Assembly: GCA_000434995.1 (NCBI GenBank)
Contig: FR895304.1
Span: forward strand, 28,420 to 92,419
Direction of reading: 5' to 3'
DNA: 64,000 nucleotides
Source of the DNA: Firmicutes bacterium CAG:341
GTDB lineage: Bacteria > Bacillota > Clostridia > Oscillospirales > Acutalibacteraceae
Under the pieces are notes generated by a model that was not told where the DNA came from, did no database searches, and saw nothing but the letters and a program-made list of their open reading frames with translations. The translations under genes were made by a program, and so were the position numbers. Of this stretch, positions 10,701 through 17,858 are shown in pieces (positions within the stretch are counted from its first letter, which is position 1; the number at the start of each line of letters is the position of its first letter).

Positions 10701-13435
10701 CTAACATTGCAATTAAACCATTTATTTGTCATATCGTTTTGCTTAGATGTTTCATATGACAAACCTGATATTTCAGTTTTATCCTGTGCAAATTTAGCGT
10801 TTGACTTCGCATATACTTTTTTATTCGTTTTATCCAAATTCGGCATATAATCTGCAACGTTAAAGTCTACGCTAATGTCAGGTACGCTGTTATCCTTGTT
10901 AACAACTTCGGCAGTTTGCAAATCTGAAACAGAAAAGTCGTTAACTTTATTATTAAATTCAGCACGCTTATTAAATTCAACAGTATCACCAAGAAAAACA
11001 TCTGTTTTGTTTGGAAGTGATTGCGATGAAAGGCTATTATAAGTTCCGTCATTTTTAACACGGTCATACTTTTCAGATACAGAAATATTTTCATCCTTAA
11101 TCGTTTTCTTTTTAGCCTGAACAGCGTCATTTGCGTATTTACCGCTGATATTATCATCAAAATACTTTTTATTGGCAACATCTGCAAATTTATAAGACTT
11201 TTTATATTCGTTTACAAACTCACTTGGAGTTTTAAGAACATCTTTAGAATTATAAAGTTTATATCCTTTATAAGTAGTATGATCATCACCTTCGAGTTTA
11301 GTGAGACCGCCGCTCTTTGTTTCCATAAACTGAGTAAAGAACGGTGAAGTATCCTTGGATGTTAATTTTGTAACATTGGAATAAGTCGAGTCATCATAGC
11401 TTGTTTTATCAAGGATACCTTGAAGTTGAGTGCCAAGGTCAGCAACAGCAGAACGAACTGTTGCACTTGAATCAGCATTGGTATCAAAATCATCTTTTGA
11501 TTTAATTGAATTTGAAACCGACTTATTAGTCATACGAACAAAGTATGGCTTAAGGTTAGGTGTTGTAATAAATCCGTCTTCGCCAAGTCTTTGCTGGAAT
11601 GTTTTATACATAGCATACTTGGCGTCGATAGCAGTAGCAGACCTGCTGTATGTTGAACCCGGGCCTTCGCTGTGTGTATTAGCATAGTCACGGTCAACTT
11701 TATCACCTGTGACTTTAATTGTATATTTATTATTACCCGAACCTACTTCTAACTGATAATCAAGCGTATCTTTTGTATCTGCTTCGTTTTGGAAAAGAAG
11801 TTCAGTTGAATTTGCTTTATAAAGTTGGTCTTCATTATTACTGATTTGGTCAAAAAGCTTGCTTTTTTCAAATACAATGCCGTCAGTTTCAGTTGACGAA
11901 GCATTTGTATTGCTGTCAGTATAAGCCTGTTCAAGCATAGCCTTTGAATCGGTTCTGTTTATATCATAAACAATAGCTTCCTGACCGGCAAGTGTAATAA
12001 CCTTATTATCCTTATCAAAAATAAGATTATCTTTTTGAGCCTTAATTTCATCTTGCTGTTTTTGTGTGATAACTCCGCTCTTTGACTCAATAAATGCGTC
12101 AGCTTTTTGCTGATATTTTTCCTTCAAGGTTGCAAGATTGGTTACATCTGCATAGTCAATCATATTGAGAATGGCGAGAGCAGTTTGTGTTTTTTCAATC
12201 TTTTGCTGGTTTTGAACATAGAGGTGAACACTGTCTTCATTCCAGCTTGTATTTGTAAAGTTAATATCCTTTACAGCTGTATAAGTAACCTGACCGTAAT
12301 CATTAGCAGAATTATCCCCGCTTGTGCTTTGTGTATAGTTTTCATATACATATACAGGGATTTTTTCCATCTTATATTCAGGTTCTTTTTCATATACATA
12401 ATTACCGTCGGCATCAGTAATAAAGTTACCGTTTTCATCGGTTTTATAAATAGGGTTACCGTTAGCATCTTTTTTAGGCTGGTTGGTATAAATTATATTA
12501 CCTTTACTGTCGGTTTTAGGTACAGGGTTACCGTTTTCATCCTTAACTACTTGGTAAAGGTAATTACCGTTTTCATCAGTCTGATATTTAGGTGAGCCAT
12601 CCGGGTTGACAGCCTGCTTTGGTTTACCGTTGGAATCTTTCTTGGCTTCCTGCAAGTTTCCGTCTTTAATACGCGAAACATTAACAGCCTGCACGCCGAT
12701 GTCAATAGTTGAATTTGAATGAATATCACCATTGGTAATAGCTTCCGAAAGGTTAATATGAACAAGGTCGGTATAATTCGGAGTTCCACCAAAAAAGCCG
12801 ATAAGAGGCTGAATAAGGTTTTCATTAACACCATTTAAAAACGACTCAAGACCGCTTGAAAGAATATTCGTTACAGTACCGGTTCTGCCGTTAATTTGCA
12901 TTGCAGCGTCAGCGTTAGTACCGTTTGAAGAGCCTGCAAAAAGGGTATAGTTTAAAGCTCTCGGCATACGGTTAGTATAATCTGCGCTGACTTTTACAAA
13001 AGAAGATGAATGAAGCATAAGTGAATCAAGATGAAGAAGAGGGCCAAAGATTGTTCCCGTTTCAACCTTAACTTCGAGCTTCAAATAACCTGTGGTAAGG
13101 TAATCATCCGCAGCGGCAGCTTCGTCAAGAAGACCTCGCTTTGTTATCTTGATTTGAATCTTATCTTCATCGTAATTCATACCGTTCTTTTTAAGATATG
13201 AAAGCGCAGTTTTCTTCATATCCTCATCAGTAGATTCGATTGAGGCCGCAACAGCAGTAGCTGCCGAATCAGCAGCATTTTGAAGGCGAGCCTGCCTGTA
13301 ATAGAATAAACCGAAATCCATAATCATTGCAACAATAAGAAGAAATGCAGTCGTTGCAAAAATAGACGCAAACATAACAGCGCCCTGTTCATTACTATGC
13401 TTTTTCTTTTGATTATTTGGTTTCAAGTTACTCAC
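4757..13435 (-). CDS. Giant TadG-like protein with long beta-repeat region
   Basis: A chain of about 2,892 residues and the last gene of the Tad operon. N-terminal part (about 1-170): short basic start, EQGAVMFASIFA, a membrane helix, then FGLFYYRQARLQNAADSAATAVAAS, which matches the Tad/TadG N-terminal domain (TadE/G-like pseudopilins). About 250-345 carries short D-x-x-G-N-x-x-Y repeats. About 350-930 looks mixed/helical. From about 930 to 2,710 there is repetitive beta-rich sequence with units such as LYVQGNFACKS, VYIGGTTT, FYVGGNM and LYVAGNITC, suggesting a bactofilin-like or right-handed beta-solenoid stalk. An acidic Gly/Ser/Asp linker interrupts it near 2,470-2,540. The last 170 residues are a different domain. 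No LPxTG anchor. The start could be GTG 13435 or TTG 13426; the latter has better spacing from AAAGGG. By position it is probably a surface or pilus-tip/stalk component (inference). Confidence 0.85.
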   Translation of the reverse strand: MSNLKPNNQKKKHSNEQGAVMFASIFATTAFLLIVAMIMDFGLFYYRQARLQNAADSAATAVAASIESTDEDMKKTALSYLKKNGMNYDEDKIQIKITKRGLLDEAAAADDYLTTGYLKLEVKVETGTIFGPLLHLDSLMLHSSSFVKVSADYTNRMPRALNYTLFAGSSNGTNADAAMQINGRTGTVTNILSSGLESFLNGVNENLIQPLIGFFGGTPNYTDLVHINLSEAITNGDIHSNSTIDIGVQAVNVSRIKDGNLQEAKKDSNGKPKQAVNPDGSPKYQTDENGNYLYQVVKDENGNPVPKTDSKGNIIYTNQPKKDANGNPIYKTDENGNFITDADGNYVYEKEPEYKMEKIPVYVYENYTQSTSGDNSANDYGQVTYTAVKDINFTNTSWNEDSVHLYVQNQQKIEKTQTALAILNMIDYADVTNLATLKEKYQQKADAFIESKSGVITQKQQDEIKAQKDNLIFDKDNKVITLAGQEAIVYDINRTDSKAMLEQAYTDSNTNASSTETDGIVFEKSKLFDQISNNEDQLYKANSTELLFQNEADTKDTLDYQLEVGSGNNKYTIKVTGDKVDRDYANTHSEGPGSTYSRSATAIDAKYAMYKTFQQRLGEDGFITTPNLKPYFVRMTNKSVSNSIKSKDDFDTNADSSATVRSAVADLGTQLQGILDKTSYDDSTYSNVTKLTSKDTSPFFTQFMETKSGGLTKLEGDDHTTYKGYKLYNSKDVLKTPSEFVNEYKKSYKFADVANKKYFDDNISGKYANDAVQAKKKTIKDENISVSEKYDRVKNDGTYNSLSSQSLPNKTDVFLGDTVEFNKRAEFNNKVNDFSVSDLQTAEVVNKDNSVPDISVDFNVADYMPNLDKTNKKVYAKSNAKFAQDKTEISGLSYETSKQNDMTNKWFNCNVSPTDKVFPIVKYSCSITGSASSVVYGSLNVTNGKNMDVGQKGGNATLIVKDNINVSDGELQIRKNSVVFVFGDVYCKALVMESGARLYVQGNFACKSATVDENSLVYIGGTTTSDDGMTLNKDATLNSYGDVICKDNVVLGEGAKINTHGNFTCLPNDDNKAVTINSNALIKVQGNFNCKKLSMLSNSNLYVAGNITCNSTDFSSGSDNQVIYCGGNAVIHNDFASNRIIKAKGTLQLNNVNITAANQDNLYAGGGIVCGDFNANGGTNSIDLCYPITVNSTLRLSENSTVKSSSDITIKAADLKGNNTIQTRGKFTVTENFVVTNASKIIVDGAAKFKSLYLNDSSQLHANSGFNVDGVLQLTNESAVYTNNAVQITGDISLYDSAKVIVNGKLTAKRIATSVNSSLIQARDIVFTQTSDNSGQFNIACRIECWGDITFNCYVNVVSGSEVIAKGNINANGIFKGNKNKNGKTGLDISGTIYSVQNVNTLYPLKLQSGKLYCAGDLQAAQTDSIEFNEAVQIKGTSELYVTGIVNSGIERRFKLYSDNGEKGSIVSIFGLNGNSGGYINALSSNIDEFTNNQPESRIYLGDGSIEQTATKSNLTFSKQFVNDGSLYLYGSLSVSHNNIVGNNGGLTLIGGNLTMSSGAISLSNSHRLIVLGYLSSNDAVNLNSSSKLYVAKYISINGLYGSTITLNDNSYIIIGGSTQNYCSSIDINGGSKFWSLAPVWTTYVVNVESSSADNLSEFFSNGKHTISQTDTAGKKTDVVINGLYIADNIGDKILNSLTIKEFGNITHNGSLTVLSSLKVESGGYLCIKDEVQLGSVSAFSSHSAKISNGGNMYLMGGLNIVNSGGSTNDPEIAFTSDNADTFIAGDASKTLTLKGALHTRGTVNIGYSLDIKGTNKVDGMENRGVGLCVLSGTTNIGGNVSLNDGEALFVKSGSLGIQGDVNMACTVYNYGKMYILGNLNVDWSKSQYITDKEDGDLHQGYSLKNGKTVGTVDAYLYIGGTNELKFYGYVKNCGEIYSNAGMQITGWCDMPSGAINSDTAIINYKNAKAHFGGAVNLNSNAFYNAENAVFDCDGDYTYGIVTINLGKFAVSGNVEMNKDSLNTSKWRNEKSMSFMNGVDSINGTEFKKATVYIGGNLKLGSNEKDGNAGSYFTMGTTYIGGDLLDYCNRGNSYYATAIWAYNHSNTFIGGDCFGGAGIAAGNNSIFMVGGDYQSKRATKINIEMFTYNAVDATYYSFCDDKRSYHDDFDKNPNKYRSSYFYVGGNMLNNTLGESLWTKSLSTVPENNSRDLDIYSNANVYVGGSLYTYSRVYMKQNVTLAVAGQKSLNDPDTISIIKNAIFDSSKKSDLDAIRMENLIKNNDYRFLIFQCLDENICSKIIVNGNMYVRDTAKIRDMTKNYINGKFTCDDFVEIGKSLLDDDEDRSQASDVNGKFFTKGDSLKKYTFANAGYTYVGGNFESGKYTKVYASTTLRVKDDFISNKYLTLRHDAKIYVGKKLKALTSVEGGSYSEFHVGGSLQASTSWIKIRDCTTVSVGGNVTALSYIELGKSGDYTRTINGNTVTENTAKGVTEGKEPEYSDSKGDNEKTDGSTDAGKDDNDTPLTNDGANIKNELQADSSDNAKGGTFFIGQSLVSYGGQIFEYGYSQVAVGNYVFTPKYLTLRHNADLWVMPETFKNATYKYKPYVSDSDGSLWGDILDALKKFGYNLKEEFKPKQGSIYTLGSLTLNKNASIMGTYDCLVQGQCVLRQDALIYLGHDFTCMASSLNVNIDSIKGNTSLAGFDSRGTSSADGQTSFPVLIYADNNININTTIDMRLTYLVANKGDVNLFNFYSKADNAEYNAKQLPNSIASYQGNIKYFAGYGKLGALFYAPNGKLDFDGWYQEIWGCGIADTIEDNAYYFNLHRFQNWRTLDLHLAQSGNIFIISENEYNNASDKVFNYDLDDSNTDMATGGSSVFFPRDVLDNIPGENY
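12380..12610 (-). repeat. Short tandem D-x-x-G-N-x-x-Y peptide repeats in the giant gene
   Basis: The coding sequence here specifies about seven imperfect units: PDGSPKYQT, ENGNYLYQV, ENGNPVPKT, SKGNIIYTN, ANGNPIYKT, ENGNFITD, ADGNYVYEK. The DNA is correspondingly repetitive (accgttttcat, accgttagcat). Such repeats can expand or contract. Confidence 0.75.
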
Positions 13436-13471
13436 ACCCTTTCTGCTAAATTATGAGATTAAACAGATGTA

Positions 13472-14128
13472 TTATTCGTTTGTTTCGCCGACATCTTCTA
13501 CCTTTGAATGAGCAAGTGAAAGCTCTGTCTGAAGACGATAAATCAAGTCTTCAGCTTTATCAATTGCACTTTCATAAATGCGTGCAATTTCTGTATACTT
13601 TTTATCAGCTTCGTTAGTCATACCTGACTCAATTTCTTCTCTCAAAGATTTAATTTCTGTTCTGTTTTTATCAACTTTCTTTGTGAGATGTGCAACATCA
13701 CGCTGCAAATCTCTGTTTTTATCTTCAAGCTTTTTATTTTCTTCGCCTAAAAGTCTATTTTTAGAAATAAGAGAATCTATTTTTGCTTGGTATTCTTCAA
13801 CAACAGAAGTGTCAAGGCTTGAACCTTTACTCGTTTCCTGTGCCTGTAAAGTATCACGCTGTGCGCGTATATCTTCAAGCAATTTTGTTAATTTTTCAAC
13901 TTCGCCTTTAGATTGCGAAAGTTCGTATTCAAGCATTGATTTAGAATTTTTCAATTCTTCAAATCGCTGGTCAAAAAGTTCACCTGCATTTTTATTTGTA
14001 GCAAGCAAATTAGAAATATATTCATTTACCTGCTTAATATCGTAGCCGCGTAAAACCTTGTCAAAACCAAAGTCTTGTGTTGCCGAACCGAGTATTTTGT
14101 TTCTGTCAACTACATCATTGTTTGTCAT
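13472..14128 (-). CDS. DivIVA-like coiled-coil protein in the Tad operon
   Basis: A 218-residue protein. Residues about 18-45 read FGFDKVLRGYDIKQVNEYISNLL, like the N-terminal membrane-curvature-binding segment of DivIVA/GpsB (F-x-K-x-x-x-G-Y-D-x-x-x-V-x-x-F/Y-L). About 55-205 is almost continuous coiled coil rich in E, K, L and Q (DKNRDLQRDVAHLTKKVDKN). DivIVA proteins mark poles and septa and recruit partners. Placed between DUF192 and the giant TadG-like gene, it may position the pilus machine (inference). It could instead be a general scaffold. Confidence 0.7.
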   Translation of the reverse strand: MTNNDVVDRNKILGSATQDFGFDKVLRGYDIKQVNEYISNLLATNKNAGELFDQRFEELKNSKSMLEYELSQSKGEVEKLTKLLEDIRAQRDTLQAQETSKGSSLDTSVVEEYQAKIDSLISKNRLLGEENKKLEDKNRDLQRDVAHLTKKVDKNRTEIKSLREEIESGMTNEADKKYTEIARIYESAIDKAEDLIYRLQTELSLAHSKVEDVGETNE

Positions 14129-14173
14129 AAAAAAGATTCTCCATTTGCGTAATTTATATATTTAACGAACTAT

Positions 14174-14212
14174 ATTCCAATGCACAATTGCGTTTTGCAA
14201 GCACATTGGAAT
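14174..14212 (-). other. Intergenic hairpin between DUF192 and DivIVA-like genes
   Basis: Nine-base stem ATTCCAATG/CATTGGAAT (14174-14182 with 14204-14212) and an inner TGCA-rich loop. No T-run follows, so it is more likely an mRNA processing or stability element than a strong terminator. It separates the core Tad genes from the last two genes. Confidence 0.45.
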
Positions 14213-14221
14213 TATCATTCA

Positions 14222-14566
14222 TTATTTAAAGTCTAAAACATCACCTTCGGCAAGACCTAATTTATCAGCCACACCTGAGCAAAGTTCCAAAACTTTATAT
14301 CCGTTTTTAACCTTTTTTCGCACCTTTTTCGGAGGTACTGCCCTATCAATAAACAATATTTCATTATTTTTGGAAAGAGCAACGGTATCAATATCAAAAT
14401 TCATCCCGAAAGTATGAATTTCATTGCAGGGAGTCAGCAAAAGCCCGTGGTTTTCTGCCATACCCTTTCTATACATCAGCCCCATAAAGCGAGTAAAAAA
14501 ATGATTTGCATTTTCACACTCATCAAGAATAAGCTGGCCGTTTTTATATATTTTCAAAAGTGCCAT
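14222..14566 (-). CDS. DUF192 family protein
   Basis: A 114-residue single-domain protein. The pattern RFMGLMYRKGMAENHGLLLTPCNEIHTFGMNFDIDTVALSKNNEILFIDRAVPP matches DUF192 (PF02643), whose members have a compact beta fold and no proven activity. Its ATG overlaps the tadC stop by one base, so it is co-translated with the Tad genes. A role in pilus biogenesis is suggested only by position. There is no signal peptide, unlike many DUF192 proteins. Confidence 0.85.
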   Translation of the reverse strand: MALLKIYKNGQLILDECENANHFFTRFMGLMYRKGMAENHGLLLTPCNEIHTFGMNFDIDTVALSKNNEILFIDRAVPPKKVRKKVKNGYKVLELCSGVADKLGLAEGDVLDFK

Positions 14567-15516
14567 TAGAACAAACCGCCTAATCCTCCTGCACCACCCA
14601 TTTCGTTTTTAACCTGGATGATAACAGGACCTAATACAATGCAAATAATTGCCGGAAGAATGAGAAATACCGTAGGAATAGTCATTTTGGTAGGTACTTT
14701 TGCTGCCACGGTTTTAATTTCTTCCCTCTTATTTATTCTCAACTGCTCTGACTGAGCCTGAAGAACATTTGTAATAGGAATACCAAGCTGATTTGCCTGA
14801 ATTACAGCTGATACGAAAGTTTTAAGTTCATCAACATCCGTTGAATTTGAAAGGTCTTTTAATGCGTCATTTCTGTTTCTGCCAAGTTGAATTTGCTTAA
14901 ACACAGTAATAAGTTCATCAATAAGCGGGCCTTCCATACGCTCTGAAATTTTAACAAGCGAAGCATCAAAGCTAAGTCCGGCTTCCATACATACACTCAT
15001 AAGGTCAAGCGTATCAGCAAGCTGTGCTCTGATTGCGCCCTGATGTGATTTAACCTTACTGTTAAGGAACATATTAGGACCAAGAAGTGCTAAAAGAACA
15101 CCGACTAAAATAGGAATAAAGAAATATTGCGTAACATTTATAAGTAAAATACTAATACCCAAAAACAATACTATTGTCAAAATGATAAATGCCATTTTGA
15201 AAAATTTAAAGTTAGATACTGAAATATGTAATCCGGCTTTTCTAAGCTTTTTTGCTATCTGCTCATTTTCAGCTTTTACTCTGGCACTCTTGCTTTGATT
15301 CTCGTTGTTTTTATTGCTCATTTTGTCAATCATAGGTTTTATGTTTCTTTCATAAAACGATGTTTCAACATTTTTATAATCAGCCTTAACAACATCTTTG
15401 CCAAGTGTTTTCATTCTGCGTAAATTTTTGTCTTCTTCAGTACCTTTTCTTCCTAAAAGCACTACAACAATGCATAAAGCAAAACAAGCATATGAAATAA
15501 CTATAAAAGGTATCAT
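14566..15516 (-). CDS. tadC: Tad pilus inner-membrane platform protein TadC
   Basis: A 316-residue membrane protein with a T2SF (GspF-like) domain. An N-terminal helix (PFIVISYACFALCIVVVLL) is followed by a charged cytoplasmic part, a helix pair (about 110-155), the conserved DTLDLMSVCMEAGLSFDASLVKISE and FKQIQLGRNRNDALKDLSNST motifs, and a final helix IPTVFLILPAIICIVLGPVII. TadB and TadC form the platform on which the TadA ATPase acts. It follows tadB by 12 bases. Confidence 0.92.
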   Translation of the reverse strand: MIPFIVISYACFALCIVVVLLGRKGTEEDKNLRRMKTLGKDVVKADYKNVETSFYERNIKPMIDKMSNKNNENQSKSARVKAENEQIAKKLRKAGLHISVSNFKFFKMAFIILTIVLFLGISILLINVTQYFFIPILVGVLLALLGPNMFLNSKVKSHQGAIRAQLADTLDLMSVCMEAGLSFDASLVKISERMEGPLIDELITVFKQIQLGRNRNDALKDLSNSTDVDELKTFVSAVIQANQLGIPITNVLQAQSEQLRINKREEIKTVAAKVPTKMTIPTVFLILPAIICIVLGPVIIQVKNEMGGAGGLGGLF

Positions 15517-15528
15517 AATAACACTTCC

Positions 15529-16521
15529 TTACATTTTGATAGTGGTAATTTTTTTGATAAGTAAGAAGCAGAGAAGTTCTAATCCACCGGCAACACAAAG
15601 AAGTATTATACCGATTTTTTCGTGGAACATAGGTGTTACGAAATCCGAATTTACCAAAGCAAACATACCTAATATCGCAACAGGCATACATCCTACAATT
15701 GTACCTGACATCTTACCCGAAGCGGTAGCAGATTTAAGTTCCTGCTGAAGTTTCATTCTGTCCTTAATGGTATCTGAAATATTTTCAAGAATTTGAGAAA
15801 GGTTACCACCTGTTTGCCTTTGGACAAGAACTGCCGAAATCATAAGCTGAAGATGCTTACTTTTAATTCTTGTTGACATCTTATCAAGAGCTTCTTCCAT
15901 TGAAGAACCCATACTCATTTCTTTAATTACCAATGCAAACTCACTGCTGATAGGGGCATCCATATCTTTACTAATAGTTTCCATAGCCTGTGAAAAGCTA
16001 AGACCTGATTTTAAACAAGAGCAAGCAATAATAAGCGCATCACTAAGCTGGGATTCAAACTTTTTAACTTTTTGCTTTTGCTTAATTTTGATTAAGAACA
16101 TCGGCAGGAAAAGGCAAACAACCATAACAGCCAATGCAACAATCGAGTTTTGCAAGAATAATACAATAAGACCTGCCGGAACAACCGTTACCAAAAGCCA
16201 AATTGTCAAAAATTCTTCAGGTCGCATTTTCATATCGGCTCTTTGAAGCTCGGTATAAAGTGCACTTGCAAATTTTTCAAAAAAGCCGCCCTGCTTTTTC
16301 TTTTCTTTATTTTTTGCTTTAATTCTGCTTTCGTGCTTTACTAAAGCATAATTTTCACTGTCGCCCTCATTTTTTTTGAGTTCATCAAGTCTTTTATCGG
16401 CAGCAACTTGATCCTTTGTAAGAATAGAAGAAATAAGAAATGCCAATACAAAACCGAAAAGAGCAATTGAAACAGCAAAAATGATTGTAATTATAGTAAT
16501 ATTAGTCGAGGAACCAGTCAT
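15529..16521 (-). CDS. tadB: Tad pilus inner-membrane platform protein TadB
   Basis: A 330-residue T2SF-domain protein. N-terminal membrane helix (NITIITIIFAVSIALFGFVLAFLI), central helix pair (about 115-160), conserved LSDALIIACSCLKSGLSFSQAME and VLVQRQTGGNLSQILENISDTI motifs, then two C-terminal helices. It overlaps tadA by 20 bases and is followed by its paralogue tadC, the usual tadA-tadB-tadC order. Confidence 0.93.
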   Translation of the reverse strand: MTGSSTNITIITIIFAVSIALFGFVLAFLISSILTKDQVAADKRLDELKKNEGDSENYALVKHESRIKAKNKEKKKQGGFFEKFASALYTELQRADMKMRPEEFLTIWLLVTVVPAGLIVLFLQNSIVALAVMVVCLFLPMFLIKIKQKQKVKKFESQLSDALIIACSCLKSGLSFSQAMETISKDMDAPISSEFALVIKEMSMGSSMEEALDKMSTRIKSKHLQLMISAVLVQRQTGGNLSQILENISDTIKDRMKLQQELKSATASGKMSGTIVGCMPVAILGMFALVNSDFVTPMFHEKIGIILLCVAGGLELLCFLLIKKITTIKM

Positions 16522-17854
16522 TGTTTACACTCACTCCGTTTTCTCGTATTTTTTCAACACATTTTGGAATAATACCTGTTGCTTTAAACGAACCTTTAAA
16601 CTTACCGTTTGCATCCATTTCACCCTCTGTTTCATAAGTGAAAATATCCTGCATACGAATAACATCACCCTCCATACCTACAATTTCAGATACAGAAGTT
16701 ACCTTTCTTGAACCATCCCTAAGACGAGCCTGCTGAACAATAAGGTTAATCGCGGAAGCAACTTGGTCCCTAATAGCTTTAGACGGAAGTTCCGAACCGG
16801 ACATCATAACCATTGTTTCAATACGCGAAATCGAGTCCCTTGGGGAATTGGCGTGGATAGTAGTAAGTGAACCGTCATGACCGGTGTTCATAGCCTGAAG
16901 CATGTCAAGTGTTTCTTCACTACGAACCTCACCTACGATAATTCTGTCAGGCCTCATACGAAGGGAGTTAACAACTAAATCACGAATAGAAATTCGACCT
17001 TTACCTTCCATATTGGCAGGACGCGCTTCAAGCGTTAAAACATGCTCTTGGTGAAGCTGAACTTCGGCAGAGTCTTCAATTGTAATAATTCTTTCATCAG
17101 TCGGAATATATGAAGACAATACATTAAGAAGTGTAGTTTTACCTGAACCGGTACCACCTGAAACGATTATATTAAGTTTACCTTTAACAGCAGCTTCAAG
17201 GAAAAGGAGCATTTTAGAAGAAACAGAACCCCAAGTCAAAAGATTTTCTGCCGAAATAGGTGTTTTACCGAATTTACGAATTGTAAGAATAGGGCCTACG
17301 AGAGATACGGGAGGAATAATTACATTTACACGCGAACCGTCAAGAAGTCTGGCATCACACATCGGGCTTGATTCATCAACATGCCTGCCTACACGGGATA
17401 CGATTCTGTCAATTATTTGCATAAGGTGCTGGTCATCTTTAAATTGAATATCGGTAAGTACAAGTTTACCGTGTGATTCAACATAAACATGGTCATGACC
17501 GTTAACCATAATTTCAGAATATTCATCACTGTCAACAAGGCACTGAATAGGGCCGTAACCCATAATATCATCATAAAGCTGCTCTTTAACAGTATCTCTG
17601 TCAACACGGGGAATATTGTATTCCGGCTTTTCAACATATTCATTGATAAGCGCACGCATTGAATCATCTGTTACAACTTCGCCGGAACTTATTTGCTGTT
17701 CAATGATTGCGTTATGAATTCGTGTTTTTGTTTCAGCAAATGGATCTTCAACAGCAATTCGTGCTAATTTATCATTTGAAGCATCGTGAGTTAAAGGACT
17801 CACTTGCATTGGCTGTGGTTCTCCATTTACACCGTATCTATCTAACAATCCCAT
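16502..17854 (-). CDS. tadA: Tad pilus assembly ATPase TadA/CpaF
   Basis: Hexameric secretion ATPase that powers Flp pilus extension, and in some systems retraction. The 450-residue chain has an N-terminal domain (MGYGPIQCLVDSDEYSEIMVNG), Walker A GGTGSGKTTLLNVL near residue 235, the Asp/Glu boxes (ITIEDSAEVQL; VNSLRMRPDRIIVGEVR) and His-box region SLTTIHANSPRD. These are diagnostic of the CpaF/VirB11 family. It starts 4 bases after tadZ and overlaps tadB. Confidence 0.96.
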   Translation of the reverse strand: MGLLDRYGVNGEPQPMQVSPLTHDASNDKLARIAVEDPFAETKTRIHNAIIEQQISSGEVVTDDSMRALINEYVEKPEYNIPRVDRDTVKEQLYDDIMGYGPIQCLVDSDEYSEIMVNGHDHVYVESHGKLVLTDIQFKDDQHLMQIIDRIVSRVGRHVDESSPMCDARLLDGSRVNVIIPPVSLVGPILTIRKFGKTPISAENLLTWGSVSSKMLLFLEAAVKGKLNIIVSGGTGSGKTTLLNVLSSYIPTDERIITIEDSAEVQLHQEHVLTLEARPANMEGKGRISIRDLVVNSLRMRPDRIIVGEVRSEETLDMLQAMNTGHDGSLTTIHANSPRDSISRIETMVMMSGSELPSKAIRDQVASAINLIVQQARLRDGSRKVTSVSEIVGMEGDVIRMQDIFTYETEGEMDANGKFKGSFKATGIIPKCVEKIRENGVSVNNDWFLD

Positions 17855-17858
17855 TTAA

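Noticed and set aside
7034..12595. Many plus- and minus-strand open frames inside the giant gene
   Set aside because: They follow the repeats of the giant gene in other frames, have no signals of their own, and their peptides are low-complexity.
4757..13435. Sortase-anchored cell-wall adhesin
   Set aside because: No LPxTG-like motif or terminal hydrophobic helix at the C-terminus; the anchor is the N-terminal TadG-type helix.
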